A stretch of 64,000 nucleotides of DNA from Natronomonas salsuginis (GCF_005239135.1 NZ_QKNX01000003.1:337621-401620), one strand, 5' to 3'; positions 17,799 to 26,854 are shown, counted from the stretch's first letter. The notes: generated by a model from the sequence alone, not told the origin. Translations and numbers: made by a program.

Positions 17799-18254
17799 AT
17801 GACGATTCCTGACGCGGACGAACTGCTCGGGGAGGTCGGATTCGACGCTGAGACCAGCGTGTTGACCCGCCGACAGGCTGAGGTGTTCGCGCTCCGCGAG
17901 CGCGACATTCCGCAGGCGGAGATCGCCGAGGCGCTCGGCACGTCGAGGGCGAACGTGTCGAGCGTCGAGTCGAGCGCGCGAGAAAACATCGCCAAAGCGA
18001 AAGAGACCATCGCGTTCGCCGAGGCGCTGACGGCCCCCGTCCGGCTGACCGTCGAACGCGGTACCGATCTCTACGACGTGCCGAACGAGGTGTATTCAGC
18101 CTGCGACGACGCCGACGTGAAGGTGAACAGAACGGCTCCGGAGCTGATGAAGCTCATCGGCGACGCCGCTGGCGACGCCATCGTCGGCCGCGAGGTCAGA
18201 CGCGACATCACCGTCACCGTCACCCACGACGGTCGCGTGACCGTCCGAATGTAG
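17799..18254 (+). CDS. Tfx-family DNA-binding protein
   Basis: The 151-residue product has a helix-turn-helix in LTRRQAEVFALRERDIPQAEIAEALGTSRANVSSVESSARENI (about residues 22-64) and the C-terminal Tfx domain with the DLYDVPNEVYSACDDADVKVNRTAPELM region. Tfx was first described in methanogens as an activator of the formylmethanofuran dehydrogenase operon; haloarchaeal members have other, unknown targets. The following SDR gene starts 45 bases later but has its own TATA box. Confidence 0.88.
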   Translation: MTIPDADELLGEVGFDAETSVLTRRQAEVFALRERDIPQAEIAEALGTSRANVSSVESSARENIAKAKETIAFAEALTAPVRLTVERGTDLYDVPNEVYSACDDADVKVNRTAPELMKLIGDAAGDAIVGREVRRDITVTVTHDGRVTVRM

Positions 18255-18298
18255 TCGAGGCGACCGGATTTTTATACGACCCGCTGCGTGTGGCCGAT

Positions 18299-19087
18299 AT
18301 GGATCTCGGAATCGAGGAGAATGCGGCGTTGGTTACGGCCGGAACCGCCGGGCTCGGGCTCGCGAGCGCCGAGGCGCTGGTGAGCGCAGGGTGTGACGTC
18401 GCCGTCTGCGGCCGCAGCGGCGATCGGCTCCAGCGTGCCGAAAGACGGCTCGAGGCGGCCGGCTCCGGGGACGTACTCGCGATGCGAGCGGACATCACGG
18501 CCCCCGACGATATCGAGGCGTTCGTCGAGGGGACGATCGACGGGTTCGGTCGACTCGACCACGTCGTCACGAGTGCTGGCGGCCCGCCGCCGGGGGCGTT
18601 TCTCGACACTACCGACGAGGATTGGTACGACGCCTACGACCTCCTCGTGATGAGTGTCGTTCGGACCGTTCGCGCCGCACAGCCGACGCTCGCTGCCGAC
18701 GGCGGCGGAACGATCGTCACGATAACTTCCCGCAGCGTCAGGGAGGTGCTGGACGACCTCGTGCTCTCGAACTCGGTTCGGCGAGCGGTACTCGGGCTCA
18801 CGAAGACGCTGGCCGACGAGTTCGCTCCCAAGATCAGGGTCAACAGCGTGCTGCCCGGCGCCCACGAGACGGACCGGATAGAGGAGTTGATCCAAGACGG
18901 CGTCGACCGAGACGAGTACGAGACGTACGGCGATGGTCTCGACGAGTGGTCCGATGGAATCGCGCTCGACCGCGTCGGTGATCCCGGCGAACTCGGCGAC
19001 GCAGTCGCCTGGCTGTCGAGCGAACGGGCGTCTTACGTCAACGGCGTTGCCGTGCCAATCGACGGTGGATCCATGCGGGGGATCTGA
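18299..19087 (+). CDS. SDR oxidoreductase lacking the YxxxK motif
   Basis: The 262-residue protein has a Rossmann start VTAGTAGLGLASAEAL and the SDR region VTSAGGPPPG (in place of NNAG). The catalytic region reads ITSRSVREVLDDLVLSNSVRRAVLGLTKTLADE: the Ser is present, but the Tyr-x-x-x-Lys pair is replaced by NSVRR. This matches the known BKR_like_SDR_like subgroup, where the reaction is not established. I chose ATG 18299 over GTG 18290 because TTTATACG (18271-18278) lies about 25 bases before it. Confidence 0.85.
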   Translation: MDLGIEENAALVTAGTAGLGLASAEALVSAGCDVAVCGRSGDRLQRAERRLEAAGSGDVLAMRADITAPDDIEAFVEGTIDGFGRLDHVVTSAGGPPPGAFLDTTDEDWYDAYDLLVMSVVRTVRAAQPTLAADGGGTIVTITSRSVREVLDDLVLSNSVRRAVLGLTKTLADEFAPKIRVNSVLPGAHETDRIEELIQDGVDRDEYETYGDGLDEWSDGIALDRVGDPGELGDAVAWLSSERASYVNGVAVPIDGGSMRGI

Positions 19088-19175
19088 CCTCGATACGGCG
19101 TCGCAATCGGCGATACAGCGGCGAAGCCAGACGGTATTTCATCGGCCGCTCGTGTCGAGGCCATCCAACGCCACA

Positions 19176-19436
19176 TCAACGAGACCTTCTGATGCACTGG
19201 ATCGAAAGCAGATACACGGGGATCGAAATGAAGACGACGAAGCTGACTAGCGCGAGCAGACTCCGAATCCGCTCCGAGTCGACGAACTGCTCGCCGTGTC
19301 GAACGACGAGGAACAATACGAGCGCTCCGGCGGCGACGGCGAGACTGGCGCCGACGGTGAACGCGATCGCGGCGAGTGCCCCCTGGACGCAGCCCCTGTG
19401 AACGCCCACGGTTCGGCTATCTTCGGAATCGGCCAT
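19176..19436 (-). CDS. Small two-helix membrane protein
   Basis: The 86-residue product begins MADSEDSRTVGVHRG and has two hydrophobic segments (about residues 19-46 and 58-78). The longer frame reaches into the upstream gene and is Arg/Ser-rich, so I used the ATG at 19436. It follows the zinc-binding small protein gene on the same strand with a 22-base gap and may be cotranscribed. Function unknown. Confidence 0.65.
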   Translation of the reverse strand: MADSEDSRTVGVHRGCVQGALAAIAFTVGASLAVAAGALVLFLVVRHGEQFVDSERIRSLLALVSFVVFISIPVYLLSIQCIRRSR

Positions 19437-19458
19437 TAGCCCATCGCGGGACGGATCG

Positions 19459-19752
19459 TCACCTCGGCCCCCACGTTTCGATTCGCTCCTCGCGGATGTC
19501 CTCGACGCAGCCGCGGCAGTCCGGGTGCTCGGGATCGTAACACGACGGGCGGGCATCCGAGTCGAGCGACACGGCTCGCTTTTCAGCGTGGCGCCGACAA
19601 ACGACCCGTGCCCGCCCCTCGTCGTCGGTCGGCAGGTTCGCGAGCGCCGCGCTTTTCGCGTCGGTGTAGGCGCGTTTCGTCTCCTCGTACTGTCTCCCGA
19701 CCGCGTGGAGTTTCGTCCGGAGGAGGCGTTCGAGACGACGACGATTGCTCAC
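19459..19752 (-). CDS. Small Cys-containing haloarchaeal protein (DUF7091-like)
   Basis: The 97-residue product (VSNRRRLERLLRTKLHAVGRQYEE...) is helical at the N-terminus and has a cysteine cluster toward the C-terminus (VVCRRHAEKRAV, ARPSCYDPEHPDCRGCVEDIREERIETWGP), probably a zinc site. I recall this family as DUF7091. The GTG at 19752 is preferred because a minus-strand TATTATG (about 19775-19781) lies 26 bases upstream; the ATG at 19776 lies inside that TATA element. It is divergent from the RPA operon. Function unknown. Confidence 0.72.
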   Translation of the reverse strand: MSNRRRLERLLRTKLHAVGRQYEETKRAYTDAKSAALANLPTDDEGRARVVCRRHAEKRAVSLDSDARPSCYDPEHPDCRGCVEDIREERIETWGPR

Positions 19753-19840
19753 ACCGGCGACTAGGGGCGCAAACATAATAGGAGTGATCCTCTGCATCCC
19801 AACCGTGCTCGGCTTCACTTTCACCGCGCTACCGACGGTT

Positions 19841-19848
19841 TTTATACC
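19841..19848 (+). promoter_or_regulatory. TATA box of the RPA operon
   Basis: TTTATACC preceded by GACGGT lies about 62 bases before the ATG of the RPA gene. This predicts a short 5' leader of about 35 bases. Confidence 0.6.
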
Positions 19849-19905
19849 ATCAGGAACCAACCAGCGTACGTCTCCCACTGAAAACACGCGGAGACGGAAA
19901 CACCC

Positions 19906-20835
19906 ATGACAGACCTGCGAAAGCACGCAGCAGACATACACGAACAGTTCTCCGACAGCCTCAATCTCACCGTCGACGAGATCGAAGACCGCCTCGAGAC
20001 GCTCGTCTCCGAGTACCGCGTCCCGATCGACGAGGCCCACCGAAGCATCGTCTCGTCGTACCTCGACGAGGCGGACATGGACCGAGACGACCTCTCCGGC
20101 GGCTCGACCGAAGCGGCCACCGTCGCCGACGTCGACGCGCCCGAGGAGTGGCTCGATCTCACGGTCAAGATCGTCGACCTCTGGGAGCCGGGTGCCGACT
20201 CGATCGCACAGGTCGGGCTCCTCGGCGATGAGACCGGCACGATCAAGTTCACCAAGTGGGCCAAAAGCGACCTCCCGGAACTCGAGGAGAGCGCGGTCTA
20301 CCGGCTCGGAAGCGTCGTCACTGACGAGTATCAGGGTCGGTTCTCCGTGAAGCTCAACTCCTCGACGACGGTCGAGGAGCTCGACACCGACATCGAAGTC
20401 GGCGACGACTCGACGGAGGTCGAGGGCGCGCTCGTCGATATCCAGTCCGGCTCCGGACTCATCAAACGCTGTCCCGAGGAGAACTGCACCCGCGTTCTCC
20501 AGAACGGCCGCTGTTCGGAACACGGCGAGGTCGACGGCGAGTTCGACCTCCGGATCAAGGGCGTCCTCGACGACGGCGTCGAGATTCACGAGACGATCTT
20601 CAACCAGGAGTCGACCGAGGAGCTGACCGGTATCACCCTCGACGAGGCCCAGCAGATGGCCATGGACGCTCTCGACACCGAAGTTGTCGTCGAGGAGATG
20701 CGCGAGGCGGTGTTGGGCCGCTACTACCGCGTGTCCGGCCCGACGCTCGGCCGCTACGTACTGGCGAACGATATCGAGCGACTCGGCGCGCCGACCGACG
20801 CCGAGAGCGTGCTGATCAAAGCGAGGTCCCTGTAA
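19906..20835 (+). CDS. rpa3: Replication protein A, Rpa3-type single-strand DNA-binding protein
   Basis: The 309-residue protein has an N-terminal helical region, an OB fold (about residues 75-155: LTVKIVDLWEPGADSIAQVGLLGDETGTIKF), and a zinc-binding stretch CPEENCTRVLQNGRCSEHGEVDG inside a C-terminal OB-like region. Size and layout match haloarchaeal Rpa3 rather than the longer Rpa1. It protects single-stranded DNA in replication and repair. The stop TAA shares its last A with the ATG of the associated protein gene, so the two are coupled, as in Haloferax rpa3-rpap3. Confidence 0.92.
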   Translation: MTDLRKHAADIHEQFSDSLNLTVDEIEDRLETLVSEYRVPIDEAHRSIVSSYLDEADMDRDDLSGGSTEAATVADVDAPEEWLDLTVKIVDLWEPGADSIAQVGLLGDETGTIKFTKWAKSDLPELEESAVYRLGSVVTDEYQGRFSVKLNSSTTVEELDTDIEVGDDSTEVEGALVDIQSGSGLIKRCPEENCTRVLQNGRCSEHGEVDGEFDLRIKGVLDDGVEIHETIFNQESTEELTGITLDEAQQMAMDALDTEVVVEEMREAVLGRYYRVSGPTLGRYVLANDIERLGAPTDAESVLIKARSL

Positions 20836-21431
20836 TGAGTGCATCCGTCCCCACCCGCGAGGTCGCCCGACGCGCCTTCGCGACCGAGTTCAACGACGCA
20901 ACGTACACATTCAAAGAGTCCGACGACGACCGCGCCCCGGTCTACTCGCTGTTGCCGACCGGCCAGCCGGCCAACCGGGTGTTCGTCGCCGGCACGCTGA
21001 CCGAAACCGAGGACGTGGGCAACGACTCCGAGTACTGGCGCGGCCGGATCGTCGATCCGACTGGAACCTTCTTCACCTACGCCGGGCAGTACCAGCCCGA
21101 GGCGACCTCCGTGCTCCGCGAGGCGGAGACGCCGGCGTACGTGACTGTCGTCGGGAAACCCCGCACGTACGAGACCGACGAGGGCGACGTGAACGTCTCG
21201 CTCCGTCCTGAATCCATCTCCGTGGTCGACGACGCGACGCGGAACCGCTGGGTCGTCGAGACGGCCGATCGAACGCTCGATCGGATCGAGGCGTTTGACG
21301 GGACCAACGAGTACGCCACGATGGCCGAAACCCAGTATGGGTCGGACCTGTCGGTGTACCGCGATGCGGTAATCGCGGCGCTTGAGGACCTCGAACTCGA
21401 ATCCGACGCCGAGGTCGCTCCGGAACCGTAG
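20835..21431 (+). CDS. rpap3: RPA-associated protein
   Basis: The 198-residue product matches COG3390, the RPA-associated proteins encoded directly after rpa1 and rpa3 in haloarchaea. It has an OB-like core (about residues 45-130: NRVFVAGTLTETEDVGNDSEYWRGRIVDPTGTFFTYAGQYQ and VTVVGKPRTYETDEGDVNVSLRPESI). In Haloferax the partners form a complex, which is the expected role here. Its ATG overlaps the RPA stop by one base. Confidence 0.92.
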   Translation: MSASVPTREVARRAFATEFNDATYTFKESDDDRAPVYSLLPTGQPANRVFVAGTLTETEDVGNDSEYWRGRIVDPTGTFFTYAGQYQPEATSVLREAETPAYVTVVGKPRTYETDEGDVNVSLRPESISVVDDATRNRWVVETADRTLDRIEAFDGTNEYATMAETQYGSDLSVYRDAVIAALEDLELESDAEVAPEP

Positions 21432-21450
21432 CTCCTCACCCGGTTCGGCG

Positions 21451-22431
21451 CTAGATTCCGACCGCCGACAGCCCCGCGAACATCACGTCGCCGAACGCCA
21501 ACGCGACCACGAGGCCGGCCAACATCGGGACGATAAACGGGATGCCGGGCGTGATCCAGATCGACTCGCGATCCGACTCCGAGAGCGTCGAGAGCCCCTC
21601 GCGGAGCTCTGTCGGCGTGGTCCCGTACGCCGAGTGTTCGGCGAGGAACGCCGCCGCACCCCACGGATCGTCGTCGACGGGGTCGACGGGGCCGTCCTCG
21701 TCGATCGTCCCATCACCGAGCGAGCCGTCGCCCGGGTCGTTCGCGTCAACCGGCACCGTCCCGCGGTATCGCTGCGGGTCCGCGCGAAGCGCGGAAAACG
21801 AGATCCCGCGCCACCGGAGATACATCCGTAGTGCGTCGATGTCGAGCCCGCTGCGCGTGAAGCCGTCCGGCGTCTCCAACAGCCGCCCGTACGCCGTCGG
21901 CACGTCGCGTAGCGAGACGGGGTGGCCGACGAACATCGCGGGCGTGAACGTCCCTTGCGGGAGGTTTCGCACCGCGAGCGCGGCGGGATACAGCAGCCCG
22001 ACGAGTACCGTGTTCGAGAGGATGCTAAAGGAGAACACCCCGAGTGACGCGCCGTACACCGGATACGTCCCGCCGAGCACCTGATACGTCGGGTACACCG
22101 GAAACAGAACCGCGAGGGTGATGATCGCCTTCGCGTCCGCGCCGCCGAAGCCGCCGATCCGCCAAAAGAAGTAGCCGAGCGGCGCGACGAACCCGAGCGA
22201 GAGGACCGTTTGGACGGCGAACAGCCGCCGCTGAACCCCCGTGAGATCCCCGATCGTGAGCACGTCCCAGAGGAGCGCGATCAGTCCGACGGCGACGAGT
22301 GGGTACCACGTCCAGTTCGGGACGCGACGGGTCCGTAGATCGCGGGCGGCGGCCCACGCGAAGACGGGGACGGCGAGCAGACGTAGGAGATCGGGGCCGG
22401 TCGCGACCCCGAACAGCAGTGACGAGGACAC
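21451..22431 (-). CDS. Prepilin/prearchaellin peptidase, PibD/FlaK-like (A24 family)
   Basis: The 326-residue membrane protease has an N-terminal catalytic Asp in AARDLRTRRVPNW (D31) and a second in GGFGGADAK (D99), the pair used by aspartic prepilin peptidases. Several membrane segments surround a soluble loop of about 120 residues (about 165-285), long for the family. It should cut class III signal peptides of archaellins and pilins. The GTG at 22431 is supported by a TATA element GTTTATAAGG on the minus strand about 26 bases upstream (22453-22462). It converges on the RPA operon with a 19-base gap. Confidence 0.9.
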   Translation of the reverse strand: MSSSLLFGVATGPDLLRLLAVPVFAWAAARDLRTRRVPNWTWYPLVAVGLIALLWDVLTIGDLTGVQRRLFAVQTVLSLGFVAPLGYFFWRIGGFGGADAKAIITLAVLFPVYPTYQVLGGTYPVYGASLGVFSFSILSNTVLVGLLYPAALAVRNLPQGTFTPAMFVGHPVSLRDVPTAYGRLLETPDGFTRSGLDIDALRMYLRWRGISFSALRADPQRYRGTVPVDANDPGDGSLGDGTIDEDGPVDPVDDDPWGAAAFLAEHSAYGTTPTELREGLSTLSESDRESIWITPGIPFIVPMLAGLVVALAFGDVMFAGLSAVGI

Positions 22432-22592
22432 GTCCGTCTTTGCGTTCAGCTCCCTTATAAACGCCCGTCATCGATCACGATGCGGAACGGAGCGGTGAAC
22501 GACCGCGCCGGCAGCCGGTCAGACGATCTCCACCGGAAGCGGAGGGGCTACCCACAGCGAGTCGCCGTCGGAGTGGATCCCGCGCCGCCCCG

Positions 22593-23150
22593 TCACTCGG
22601 CCGCGTCACAGATCGCGAGGAAGTTCTCGAAGACCGCCTCGCCCTCCTCAGTGTGGGCGACTTCGGGGTGCCACTGGACGCCGTAGAGATCGCAGTCCGT
22701 GTCGCTCATCGCCTCGATCCCGCAGATGTCGCTCTTGGCGGTTCGGACGAACCCCTCGGGGAGATCCTTCACCTCGTCGGCGTGGCTGGCCCACACCCGC
22801 GTCTCCGGTGCGAGCGAGCCGACGAGCGGGTCGTCTTCGTCCTCGATCTCGACGGTCACGTCGGCGTAGCCGCCGTAGTCGCCCGAATCGACCCGTCCGC
22901 CGAGCTCCGCGGCGATGAGCTGCATGCCGAGACAGATCCCGAGCACGGGCACGTCGAGATCGAGGTAGTCGGCGGAGCGTCCGATTCGATCCATGTCCGG
23001 GCCGCCCGAGAGGACGACACCGTCGGCGTCGACCCTTTCTGGTGGGGTGTCGTTATCCACGATCTCGGTGTCGACACCGAGATCGCGCAGCGCGCGGTGT
23101 TCGAGGTGGGTGAACTGCCCGTGGTTGTCGACCACGACGATTCGAGTCAT
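22593..23150 (-). CDS. guaAA: GMP synthase, glutamine amidotransferase subunit (subunit A)
   Basis: The 185-residue class I amidotransferase has nucleophile Cys73 in GICLGMQLIA, with His161 and Glu163 in VQWHPEVAH completing the triad. In archaea GMP synthase is split: this subunit releases ammonia for the separate ATP-pyrophosphatase subunit, which is not in the window. It aminates XMP to GMP. A minus-strand ATTTTTACC about 27 bases upstream fits a leaderless transcript. Confidence 0.95.
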   Translation of the reverse strand: MTRIVVVDNHGQFTHLEHRALRDLGVDTEIVDNDTPPERVDADGVVLSGGPDMDRIGRSADYLDLDVPVLGICLGMQLIAAELGGRVDSGDYGGYADVTVEIEDEDDPLVGSLAPETRVWASHADEVKDLPEGFVRTAKSDICGIEAMSDTDCDLYGVQWHPEVAHTEEGEAVFENFLAICDAAE

Positions 23151-23282
23151 TGGGTGTCCGTATCGGACCGGTGGGTAAAAATGGTCTGATACGGCGATTC
23201 AACGCTATTTGGCGCTCGACTCGGGCTCGTCGCGACGGTGCGGAGCGGTAGCTACAAACGGCGTCCACCCGCACCGCCGACA

Positions 23283-23546
23283 ATGGCAGACACCGAGCGC
23301 CTGTGGCTCGTGGCCCGCGAGTACGGCGACGAGTCGCTCGTCGAACTCGTGTACGCGACGCCCGACGGAGCCCACTGCGTCGTGAAACACTTCAGCGTCC
23401 AACTGCTTCGGGCGAAGGAGATCACCGCCGCGATCGAGGTCGCCCCTGATCGGCTCGAATCAGTCGGCGACCCGGAGACGCGCGAGCGATACGCCGCGGA
23501 GGTCGACCGCGTCCGGGATCGACACGATCCCGAGGACGTGCTCTGA
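23283..23546 (+). CDS. Small haloarchaeal protein of unknown function
   Basis: The 87-residue product (MADTERLWLVAREYGDESLV...) is a compact alpha/beta protein with LVYATPDGAHCVVKHFSVQLL and a helical C-terminus RERYAAEVDRVRDRHDPEDVL. I used the ATG at 23283; the upstream extension is Arg/Pro-rich. The composition is typical of a real haloarchaeal gene, but I do not recognise a function. It lies 74 bases before the ABC pair. Confidence 0.72.
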   Translation: MADTERLWLVAREYGDESLVELVYATPDGAHCVVKHFSVQLLRAKEITAAIEVAPDRLESVGDPETRERYAAEVDRVRDRHDPEDVL

Positions 23547-23620
23547 TCCTTTGGTAGGTTCTTTCACGCGCCGTCGAAGCCTCAAGGCATATAACGCGTC
23601 GGACGGAACCGAGAGACAAT

Positions 23621-24529
23621 ATGGCCGCCATCGAACTCGACGGCGTCGAAAAGTCGTTCGGAGACGTGCGAGCGCTCCGCGGCGTTGATCTCGAAGTCGG
23701 CGACGGTGAGATCTTTGGGTTTCTCGGTCCGAACGGCGCGGGAAAATCCACGACGATCAACATCCTCTTGGATTTCGTCCGTCCCGACGCGGGATCGGTT
23801 CGCGTGCTCGGCCGTGACGCCCGCGAGGACAGCGTCGCGGTCCGGGAACGAACCGGCGTCCTGCCCGAGGGGTTCGACGTGTACGACCGGCTGACCGCGA
23901 AAGAACACGTTCAGTTCGCCATCGACTCGAAGGAGGCCGACGAACAGCCGTACCCGATCTTAGAGCGAGTCGGCCTCGAGGACGCGGCCGACCGGCGGGC
24001 CGGCGGGTTCTCGACCGGAATGCGGCAGCGACTCGCGCTGGCGATGGCGCTCGTCGGTGATCCGGACCTCCTGATACTCGACGAGCCCTCCTCGGGGCTC
24101 GATCCGAACGGCGCGCGCGAACTCCGCGAGATCGTCGAGAGCGAGGCCGACGGCGGGACGACGGTCTTCTTTTCGAGCCACATTCTGGGTCAGGTCGAGG
24201 CCATCTGTGACCGCGTTGGGATCATCCGCGACGGCGAGTTGGTCGCCGTCGACACGATCGACGGGCTCAGAGAGAACGTCGGCAGCGGTTCGACGCTCGT
24301 CGTCGAGGTCGATTCGGTGCCCAACGACGCCGAACATCGGTTGAAGAGCCTCGACGGGGTTTCCGAGGTGGCCGTCGACGGAACGACGCTCAGAATCACC
24401 TGCGAGGACGACGTCAAGATGGACGCCGTCTCCGAACTCGAAGACGCCGGGGCGGACGTCTCGGACTTCTCGACCGAGGAAGCGTCGCTCGAGGATCTCT
24501 TCACGGCCTACACGGAGGGCGACCAATGA
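23621..24529 (+). CDS. ABC transporter ATP-binding protein (CcmA/NosF-like)
   Basis: The 302-residue ATPase shows Walker A GPNGAGKSTT (about 36-45), signature in FSTGMRQRLALAMALVGD, Walker B LLILDEPSSGLD and the H-loop FSSHILGQVEAICD. The C-terminal part of about 90 residues is regulatory, as in NosF/BcrA-type proteins. The signature reads STGMRQ, a common variant of SGGQ. It overlaps the permease gene by 4 bases (ATGA) and forms an ABC-2 transporter with it. Confidence 0.95.
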   Translation: MAAIELDGVEKSFGDVRALRGVDLEVGDGEIFGFLGPNGAGKSTTINILLDFVRPDAGSVRVLGRDAREDSVAVRERTGVLPEGFDVYDRLTAKEHVQFAIDSKEADEQPYPILERVGLEDAADRRAGGFSTGMRQRLALAMALVGDPDLLILDEPSSGLDPNGARELREIVESEADGGTTVFFSSHILGQVEAICDRVGIIRDGELVAVDTIDGLRENVGSGSTLVVEVDSVPNDAEHRLKSLDGVSEVAVDGTTLRITCEDDVKMDAVSELEDAGADVSDFSTEEASLEDLFTAYTEGDQ

Positions 24530-25365
24530 GTTGGCTCGCCGTCGCGAAGAAGGACTTCTCGGACGCGATCCGCTCGCGACTGATGCTCGCCGTCGCTGTG
24601 ATCTTCGTCGCCTTCACCGGCGGCGGCATCGCGCTGGGATCCGCGTTCGGAATCGAGAGCGGGGCGGTCGTCGTCCTCATCCTGCAGGTGTTGTTGAGCG
24701 GGATGAGCATCTTCATCCCCCTGATCGCGATCGGGATTGCGTATCAGTCGATCGCGGGCGAACGGGAGAGCGGGAGCCTGAAGCTCCTGCTCTCGTTACC
24801 GAACTCGCGGCTCGACGTCGTTATCGGCAAGTTTCTCGGTCGGCTGGGCGTGTTGAGCGTCGCCGTCGTCATCGGCTTCGTGTCGATGCTGCTCGCGACG
24901 GCGATCACCTTCGAGGGCGACATCCAGGCCGACGTCATCCTCACGTTCATGCTCGCGGTGTTGCTGTTGACGATCGTCTTCGTCAGCATCGCCGTGAGCG
25001 TCTCGGCATTCTCGGATTCGACGTTCTCCGCGGCCATCGGCGGATTCGGCCTCTTCGTGGTCTTCCAGTTCGCCTGGGGCGGACTCGTCTTTCTCGCACG
25101 ATACGTGGTCAACGGCTTCGAGACGCCCGCCTTCGGCGCACAAGCTCCCGAGTGGGCGCAGGTGCTGTTCGTCGTCAATCCGATGACCGGCTGGCAGCAG
25201 GCGACGGCGTGGCTCCTCCGTCGCGTCTCCGAGGATCAAAGCACTCAACAACAGGCCGCCGACGCCTTCTATCTTGAGCCGTGGTTCGGATTCGTCGTGT
25301 TAGCGTTTTGGATCGTCGTCCCGCTCGTCGTCGGCTACCTCCGGTTCGACTCGGTCGATCTGTAG
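24526..25365 (+). CDS. ABC-2 permease (NosY-like)
   Basis: The 279-residue protein has six membrane segments and the family landmark AIAYQSIAGERESGSLKLLLSLPNSRLDVVIGKFLGR. It resembles NosY-type permeases found with NosF ATPases. Substrate unknown; copper-site maturation in haloarchaeal denitrifiers is one known role of relatives, but no nitrous oxide reductase gene is in the window. It is coupled to the preceding ATPase. Confidence 0.9.
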   Translation: MSWLAVAKKDFSDAIRSRLMLAVAVIFVAFTGGGIALGSAFGIESGAVVVLILQVLLSGMSIFIPLIAIGIAYQSIAGERESGSLKLLLSLPNSRLDVVIGKFLGRLGVLSVAVVIGFVSMLLATAITFEGDIQADVILTFMLAVLLLTIVFVSIAVSVSAFSDSTFSAAIGGFGLFVVFQFAWGGLVFLARYVVNGFETPAFGAQAPEWAQVLFVVNPMTGWQQATAWLLRRVSEDQSTQQQAADAFYLEPWFGFVVLAFWIVVPLVVGYLRFDSVDL

Positions 25366-25486
25366 GATCGATCGCGCCCGAACACGTTCGTTTCGATCGC
25401 CGTCCGTCACCCGTCGAACGATCGTCTGACACCAGTTCCGCCGAGCTTCCGTACTGCGGTTTCACTTTCGCCCTGCATGCACGGGT

Positions 25487-25497
25487 TTTATAATATA
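25487..25497. promoter_or_regulatory. Strong TATA-like element far from any start codon
   Basis: TTTATAATATA (25487-25497) is the most AT-rich stretch in this intergenic region. It lies about 130 bases before the threonine deaminase ATG, whose own TATA-like GGCATACCAC is at 25591-25600. It may drive a long leader or a small RNA, on either strand. Confidence 0.4.
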
Positions 25498-25621
25498 TCC
25501 AGCCTTCAAACAGGTTGCACACGCTCCTTCCCTTCTGTCGGCGCTATCATTGGAGCCGACGGCTTCGACGATCCGATTCGAGCCCCGGAAGGCATACCAC
25601 GCCCGCCCGGATAGATCGGGT

Positions 25622-26830
25622 ATGATCGGACTGGCTGACGTGACGGCGGCCCGAGCGCGCGTCGCCGAGACGGCCCGCGAAACCCCGCTGGAACGCTCGA
25701 GCACGTTCTCGAATCGAACCGGCGCGGACGTGCGACTCAAACTCGAACACCTCCAGCGGACCGGCTCGTTCAAGATCCGCGGTGCGACGAACAGGATCGC
25801 CCTCCTGAGCGAGGCCGAACGCGAGGCCGGGGTCGTCGCCGCGAGCGCCGGCAATCACGCGCAGGGCGTCGCCCTGGCGGCCACGAAAATCGGCGTCGAT
25901 TCGACGATTGTGATGCCCGAGTACGCCCCGATCTCGAAGATCGACGCCACGCGATCGTACGGGGCGACGGTCGAACTCCACGGCGTCGACTACGACGCGG
26001 CCGCCGAACGCGCCCACGAGATCGAACGCGAGGAGAACCGCACGTTCGTCCACGCCTTCGACGATCCGTCGGTGATGGCGGGGCAGGGCACGATCGGCCT
26101 CGAGATCGCCGAGCAGTGCCCGGAGGTCGACACGGTCGTCGTCCCGATCGGCGGCGGCGGCCTCATCGCCGGCATCTCGACCGCGATCACGGAACTGACC
26201 GATGCCCGTGTGATCGGGGTGCAGGCCGAGGGTGCCGCGAGCGCGGCTCGCTCGCTGGAGATCGGCCGGGTCGTCGAGCGCGAGTCGGTCGATACGATCG
26301 CCGACGGCATCGCGACCAGAAAAATCGGCGAGTCGACGTTCGAGGTGATCAAAGCGCGCGTCGACGAGGTCGTCACGGTCACGGATCCCGAGATCGCGAA
26401 CGCGCTCACCTCGCTGTTGGAGCGCTCGAAGACGCTCGTCGAGGGGGCCGGCGCGGTCCCGCTCGCGGCCGTCCTCGAACGCCGCTTCGAGTACGACGAT
26501 GGGGAGACGATCGTTCTCGCGCTCTGCGGCGGCAACATCGACCTCAACGTGCTCACGACGGTCATCACCCGCGGGCTGGTCGAGCGCGGCCGCTTCCTTC
26601 GCATCAAGACCGTGCTGAAGGATCGTCCCGGCGCGCTGGAGGAACTCGTGGAACTGCTCACCGAGTACCGGACGAACATCCACGCGATCGAACACGATCG
26701 GGCCTCGAAGGACATCGCGATGAACGCCGCCGAGGTCGAACTCGACCTGGAGACCCGCGGCCACGAGCACGTCGCGGAGCTGTTGGGCGAACTGGAGGAC
26801 CGCGGCTACGAGGTCGAGGTCGTCTCCTAA
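25622..26830 (+). CDS. ilvA: Threonine ammonia-lyase (threonine deaminase) with ACT domain
   Basis: The 402-residue PLP enzyme has the lysine motif GSFKIRGA (K51), SAGNHAQGVALAA, the glycine loop PIGGGGLIAGIS and LCGGNIDLN in the fold-type II domain. A C-terminal ACT domain follows (about residues 325-402, FLRIKTVLKDRPGALEELVELL). It converts threonine to 2-oxobutanoate for isoleucine synthesis or threonine breakdown. Serine racemase-like activity cannot be excluded. ATG 25622 is supported by a TATA-like element 27 bases upstream; a longer frame begins with TTG at 25550. Confidence 0.9.
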   Translation: MIGLADVTAARARVAETARETPLERSSTFSNRTGADVRLKLEHLQRTGSFKIRGATNRIALLSEAEREAGVVAASAGNHAQGVALAATKIGVDSTIVMPEYAPISKIDATRSYGATVELHGVDYDAAAERAHEIEREENRTFVHAFDDPSVMAGQGTIGLEIAEQCPEVDTVVVPIGGGGLIAGISTAITELTDARVIGVQAEGAASAARSLEIGRVVERESVDTIADGIATRKIGESTFEVIKARVDEVVTVTDPEIANALTSLLERSKTLVEGAGAVPLAAVLERRFEYDDGETIVLALCGGNIDLNVLTTVITRGLVERGRFLRIKTVLKDRPGALEELVELLTEYRTNIHAIEHDRASKDIAMNAAEVELDLETRGHEHVAELLGELEDRGYEVEVVS

Positions 26831-26854
26831 TCGCCGTTCACTCCGAACCGACGC

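Noticed and set aside
22519..22596. 25-codon frame starting at GTG overlapping the guaAA stop (GTGA)
   Set aside because: The overlap looks like coupling, but the frame is very short, with no conservation evidence and Pro/Arg content expected by chance.
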